Assembly: GCA_007136585.1 (NCBI GenBank)
Contig: SLGR01000204.1
Coordinates: 1 to 9,076 of the forward strand
Direction of reading: 5' to 3'
Source of the DNA: Candidatus Sumerlaeota bacterium
GTDB taxonomy: Bacteria; CG03; SLGR01
Length of the DNA: 9,076 nt
Part shown: one piece after another, positions 5,339 through 9,076 of the stretch
Layout: every line of letters begins with the position of its first letter
Numbering within the stretch: the first letter of the stretch is position 1
Made by a program: the position numbers and the translations under genes
Notes under the pieces: generated by a model
What the model saw: the letters and a program-made list of their open reading frames with translations, nothing else
Told to the model about the DNA's origin: nothing
The model's database searches: none

Positions 5339-6718
5339 ATGAATATACGGACTGATAACAGGAACAGGTTGTTTTTTCAGGCGTCTCTTCTGGGGGTTAT
5401 AGCTGTGCTTGCGCTCTCTTCCCCTGCGGCGGGACAGTGGTGGCGTTTCGGGGCGGATGCGGGAACACCGTTCTTTACCGATCTTCTCTTTAATAATATT
5501 GACGCGATCAATGTCGACAGGAACCTGCGTATCTCCGCAGACGACCTGGATGCGGGGAGTGTCCGGGTCAGGGGTCGGGTGGAAGCCGACCGGGGGGTTA
5601 TAGGGCGCGTTGAGAGCAGTCTCGACGGGGGGCTGAACTGGCAGGAGATCCCTTTCAACGAACGCGGTCTTTTTGCGTTTGAGTTCAGACCCGATATAGA
5701 AAGGGATTACCGGTTTATGATAAGGGCTTTCTCTACTACCGGGCAGGTAAGCGACGAGCTTGACCACAGTTTTGTTTTCAGGGTCGTCCGGGAGGATACC
5801 CGCGCCCTGGCCCGGAAGGTCTTTGAGGAGATCATCCGCCTCTACTCCGCCAGGGACCGCGCAAGGTTCATGTCTTACGTATCCAGCAGGTTTACCGGGA
5901 ACGCTGTCGCCCTTGACAGCGCCCTGAGCAGTGATTTTAGTTTATTTGACTCCATACGTATTACCCCCAATATACAGAGCATGGGTGAGTTCAACGGGAA
6001 GTGGAATATATATTTCAGCTTTAACCGCCAGCTTCGCTCCGCGCGGACCGGTGAAACCTTCAGGGACCGGGCCAACACCTCCCTGACACTTATAAGAGAA
6101 GGGGAAAGCTACAGGCTTTATGAGCTTGCGACTCCCCTGATCTTCGGCCTCTCTGATCCTTCCGAAGTTGCCACTTCAGATACCCTGGACAGAGGAACGG
6201 ACGAGATAATAGAGGTTGACGAAGACGGAGAGATAAAAATAGTGACCCCTGATGACTCCGAGGAACTCGATGACCCGGACTCCGACCCCGCCCCGGGTAT
6301 TCCGCATAATATAAGGGAAGGGTCGGTAGATCTTTCAGTACAAGTCTATGCTGACGGCTCCGGGATCGGACACGGGGAGGCTTTCTCGCTCTTTGACTAC
6401 ACTAAGAAAGGCATCTATGCCACAATGACTTTCGGAAACGAACTCGGGTCATTTGTCGTATTCGGAGATGAAGTTGAGGCAGGAGAGATACTGGGTTCCG
6501 GTCCAATATCCTCTGTAACTTCAGTCCCGGCCGAGATGGGGTTCCTCGGGGAGGATTCCGAGCCGGAAGAGGGGCGGCTCTACGCCCTGAAGCTTATCGA
6601 CGGAACTTACGCGGTGCTCCAGCTTTCGGATGTTGTAATTAATGATGATGAGGGAGGAATATTTGAAACAATGACCTTCCAGTACCGGCACCAGCGTAAC
6701 GGGACCCCTAACTTTTAA
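5339..6718 (+). CDS. Secreted multi-domain protein (Ig-like, NTF2-like, acidic linker, C-terminal beta domain)
   Basis: A 459-residue exported protein. An N-terminal signal peptide (hydrophobic about 17-31) ends near AAG-QWW (32/33). About residues 55-150 resemble an Ig-like or fibronectin-like beta domain (VRVRGRVEAD, then VESSLDGGLNWQEIPF). About 155-270 begin with helices (RALARKVFEEIIRLYS) followed by strands, as in NTF2/SnoaL-like folds. Residues 281-320 are a very acidic linker (17 Asp/Glu of 36 at 281-316). Residues 328-459 form a beta-rich domain with YALKLIDGTYAVLQL (415-429) and TFQYRHQ (446-452), similar in pattern to C-terminal 'Y-x-V-K-T-x-D-G-K-Y' beta domains of some secreted proteins. 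These domain calls are by pattern only. No lipobox is seen, so it is periplasmic or surface-exposed. A GAGGAG site at 5327-5332 overlaps the previous stop codon, indicating tight coupling to the barrel gene, likely its partner. Confidence 0.75.
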   Translation: MNIRTDNRNRLFFQASLLGVIAVLALSSPAAGQWWRFGADAGTPFFTDLLFNNIDAINVDRNLRISADDLDAGSVRVRGRVEADRGVIGRVESSLDGGLNWQEIPFNERGLFAFEFRPDIERDYRFMIRAFSTTGQVSDELDHSFVFRVVREDTRALARKVFEEIIRLYSARDRARFMSYVSSRFTGNAVALDSALSSDFSLFDSIRITPNIQSMGEFNGKWNIYFSFNRQLRSARTGETFRDRANTSLTLIREGESYRLYELATPLIFGLSDPSEVATSDTLDRGTDEIIEVDEDGEIKIVTPDDSEELDDPDSDPAPGIPHNIREGSVDLSVQVYADGSGIGHGEAFSLFDYTKKGIYATMTFGNELGSFVVFGDEVEAGEILGSGPISSVTSVPAEMGFLGEDSEPEEGRLYALKLIDGTYAVLQLSDVVINDDEGGIFETMTFQYRHQRNGTPNF

Positions 6719-6741
6719 CCTGCGCAATTCACTGGAAATTA

Positions 6742-9076
6742 ATGATTAAAATATTGAAAACCCTTACAGCTCTGGCGCTTGTATTTCATAGCCTGGCGCC
6801 GCCTCTCACCCGGGCTTCGATTCTGACTAAATCTTCTGATTTCTCTGATGTGGCAAAATACGGACTGAGCTTTTCCGAGGCTCTTATGGATAAAAAAAGC
6901 GGCAGCGAAGCGGCCAAAAAGATTATGGGGGACGACCTTCTCTGGGATTTAATCGGTAAGGATTTTGAGCTCATAGGCGGAGACCCCGAGGCCCTCTCCA
7001 AGTTAAAAAGCGATGTCAGCAACATAAAAAGAGTGCTTGACGGGATAGCCGAGGTTTCCACCCGGCTGGGCGCGGGAGAGAACGTGGAAGCCCTTATTAA
7101 ATCAATAGATGTGGCTGTGGGGCTTATAGGACATCCCGTGGTAAATAATCTATGGGCGGCGGTAAAGCTGACCCACCAGTCTCAGCAGCTTGTCCGGGAT
7201 ACCCGAAGCGCTCTCCAGGTTGAGACCCTTTACGGGCTGGTTAACCGGGACAGGAGGCTTATAGGTGTAATGGAGGGGGATAGCCCCCCGCTTATACCGG
7301 TTGATTCGGATACCGTCACCTATTTTTTCAACAGGTACCTCATCACCGACGCCTCTACCCGCGGGCTTGTCAGGGCGTACGTTGAGACGGTGCTTGGGGA
7401 GGACTGGCCTGTGCTTCCGAGAGGAACCCGCTTATGGTCAGCCCTGACCCGCAGTTCGGAAGAAACCCGGGTTGAACACGAGCTCAGGGAACTTGCGGAA
7501 TTTCAAAAAGTTTCCAGAGGATGGATCAGGAAACTCATAGTTGACCTGAATATGCAGGTCAGTAAACAATGGGCCGAGACCCGTCTCAGGCAGGCCAGGG
7601 CCGAGTTTGAAGTCTTTTACAGGGAGTTCGGGGCTCTCTACGGGAGCCTGGACAAAGCTATGGAACATTTTCTCTTCAGGGCGGAGATACTGAGAGAGAT
7701 AGACCAGTATCCGGGTATTCTCAGGGAGTTGAACGAGTCGCTTAACACTTACTGGGAGGAATACCAGGAGATGGAGCCCGTGGAGGTGGACAGGAAGATC
7801 CAGGTGAGGAGGGATATATACAAGATAGCAAACAGGGCCCTTCATTACCGGGCCAGGTCGCTTACGGTCCTGGAGTTCGGCCTAAGGGATCAGTTTGAGA
7901 CGTTGAACAGAGAGGCTTTAAGGCGCGCTTCAAACATCTGGAATGATGTTGAGAGGAGTTATGCCGAGGCTGCCGAAGAACTCGCCAGCCAGCCCGCTGA
8001 TACCGAGTATGCCCGGGTACATAACCCCGATACCGGAAGTTACGATTACCGCCGGGTTCCGCGGCAGGCGCCTGAAGAATACGCGGCCGAGTTTGAGACC
8101 CGGCTCCTGAATCTGTGGAGGCCCCTGCTGGATTATTGCAGAGGCGCGATTCAGGGCGCGCCCGACGCTCCGCTTGATGAGATAACCCGGCTTCTTGCCG
8201 AAAACAGGCCCAAAGAGGCGCGGGAGGAGCTTGATAAGTGGTGGGATGGACTCTCGGAAAACGTCGAGCTGGAAAATTTTTCCGAGTACGGTTTCAATAT
8301 CGGAAGGGCGGTAATTTTGGGGAGAGCAATGGGGCAGATCGTGGAATCCATAAGAAATAACAGGCCCTATATGATAGAGACCCCCACGATTAAGGAAAGG
8401 CTGGAATCGCTGGAAGAGCGCCTTTCAAATGTCTCAAGCCAGAGCTTGAGAGATAACATTGAAGAAGAGATAAGGGAGATAAATGAAAAATACTCCCGTG
8501 AACCTATACCCCTTAATTACAGGAGATGGCGAATTGCCAGGGAACAGACCAGTGATGCTATCAATATAATATTTCAGGTCCGTGATTTTTACTCCGGCCG
8601 GGCCCGGGGGCTTGATATGATAAGTTTCTACGAAACTATGAGGGAAGAGGTAGACCGGGAAGTAAGGGAATATTTTGATGAGCTTGGCCCTATACGCGAT
8701 ACTCTCCGCTCAGGGGTCGCGGCAGCGAATAATTATGACAGGGTGGAGGATTTTCTTAGACGCCACCCGTACGGGCCTCACGGGAAAAGTGATCATACTC
8801 CCCACAGCGTAACTGATATAAGAATATCATCTCATTGGCCCCACTCTACATCCACAACTCCTCCGGAGCTCTTTGATTTTTCAGGCTGGTCTTTAGCGAT
8901 TGAAAGGGCTGAGAAGCGTTTTAAGGATCTAAGTATCGATGAAGAGACCCTCAGGATGTACGAAGAGTTTGAGTTTCCGCGTCCAGTAAGGGTAAGGGAG
9001 AGAATAGATGAAATAGAGAACCTGCTCAGGGAGGTGAACCCCGGAAGGTTGAGCAGAAGGCATTCACAGCTGAGAA
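6742..9076 (+). CDS. Large exported helical/coiled-coil protein, partial
   Basis: An open frame from ATG at 6742 to the right edge (778 codons, no stop seen), so the protein is longer than the part visible. A signal peptide is evident (MIKILK, hydrophobic to about 19, likely cleavage after TRA at 23-25). The rest is strongly helical, with charged heptad-like stretches rich in Glu, Arg and Leu over most of its length (for example about 255-345 and 550-590) and few strand-like segments, and it has no further obvious membrane helix. A histidine-rich, proline-containing stretch lies at residues 675-701. I do not recognise a family. It follows the secreted protein gene by 23 bp with only a weak ribosome site (a GGA at about 6734-6736), so it probably belongs to the same operon. 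By length and composition it could be a periplasmic scaffold or a rod-like surface protein associated with the beta-barrel; this is inference. Confidence 0.75.
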   Translation, partial: MIKILKTLTALALVFHSLAPPLTRASILTKSSDFSDVAKYGLSFSEALMDKKSGSEAAKKIMGDDLLWDLIGKDFELIGGDPEALSKLKSDVSNIKRVLDGIAEVSTRLGAGENVEALIKSIDVAVGLIGHPVVNNLWAAVKLTHQSQQLVRDTRSALQVETLYGLVNRDRRLIGVMEGDSPPLIPVDSDTVTYFFNRYLITDASTRGLVRAYVETVLGEDWPVLPRGTRLWSALTRSSEETRVEHELRELAEFQKVSRGWIRKLIVDLNMQVSKQWAETRLRQARAEFEVFYREFGALYGSLDKAMEHFLFRAEILREIDQYPGILRELNESLNTYWEEYQEMEPVEVDRKIQVRRDIYKIANRALHYRARSLTVLEFGLRDQFETLNREALRRASNIWNDVERSYAEAAEELASQPADTEYARVHNPDTGSYDYRRVPRQAPEEYAAEFETRLLNLWRPLLDYCRGAIQGAPDAPLDEITRLLAENRPKEAREELDKWWDGLSENVELENFSEYGFNIGRAVILGRAMGQIVESIRNNRPYMIETPTIKERLESLEERLSNVSSQSLRDNIEEEIREINEKYSREPIPLNYRRWRIAREQTSDAINIIFQVRDFYSGRARGLDMISFYETMREEVDREVREYFDELGPIRDTLRSGVAAANNYDRVEDFLRRHPYGPHGKSDHTPHSVTDIRISSHWPHSTSTTPPELFDFSGWSLAIERAEKRFKDLSIDEETLRMYEEFEFPRPVRVRERIDEIENLLREVNPGRLSRRHSQLR

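Noticed and set aside
1-9076. CRISPR arrays, tRNA or rRNA genes, and intrinsic terminators
   Set aside because: I saw no regularly spaced repeats, no cloverleaf or rRNA-like sequence, and no GC-rich hairpin followed by a T-run at gene ends.

Overview
The window looks like part of a chromosome from a diderm (Gram-negative) bacterium. The evidence is an outer-membrane beta-barrel protein ending in Phe, two further exported proteins with signal peptides, and a lipoprotein-release or macrolide-export type ABC transporter. The native genes use many AGG (Arg) and ATA (Ile) codons and Shine-Dalgarno sites of the AGGAG type. I cannot place it in a phylum from sequence alone; an uncultured lineage is plausible.

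Left half, minus strand (positions 3564 down to 1): a TetR-family repressor gene, then an ABC ATPase and the start of its FtsX/MacB-type permease, which runs off the left edge. ATPase and permease overlap by 4 bp (ATGA). A consensus sigma70-type promoter (TTGACA, 17 bp, TAATAT) lies upstream of the repressor. Its -10 region is overlapped by two back-to-back 16-bp copies of a TGAA...TTCA motif, the arrangement expected for an autoregulated repressor. This looks like one efflux or envelope-transport operon controlled by its first gene.

That operon is interrupted by an IS110-family insertion sequence in the opposite orientation (about 1239-2837). Its DEDD/serine transposase fills almost the whole right part of the element. 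A 7-bp direct repeat (ATCCGTT) lies at both presumed ends, immediately after the repressor stop codon, so the insertion appears to have landed between repressor and ATPase without damaging either. The roughly 210-bp non-coding left end can fold into nested helices and is a candidate bridge (guide) RNA.

Right half, plus strand (3587 to the right edge): three closely spaced genes for exported proteins. They encode a 567-residue outer-membrane beta-barrel protein started by a GTG with almost no leader, a 459-residue multi-domain secreted protein, and a very long helical protein (over 778 residues, cut by the right edge). They probably form an operon for an envelope-associated assembly. I do not recognise this set as a described system.
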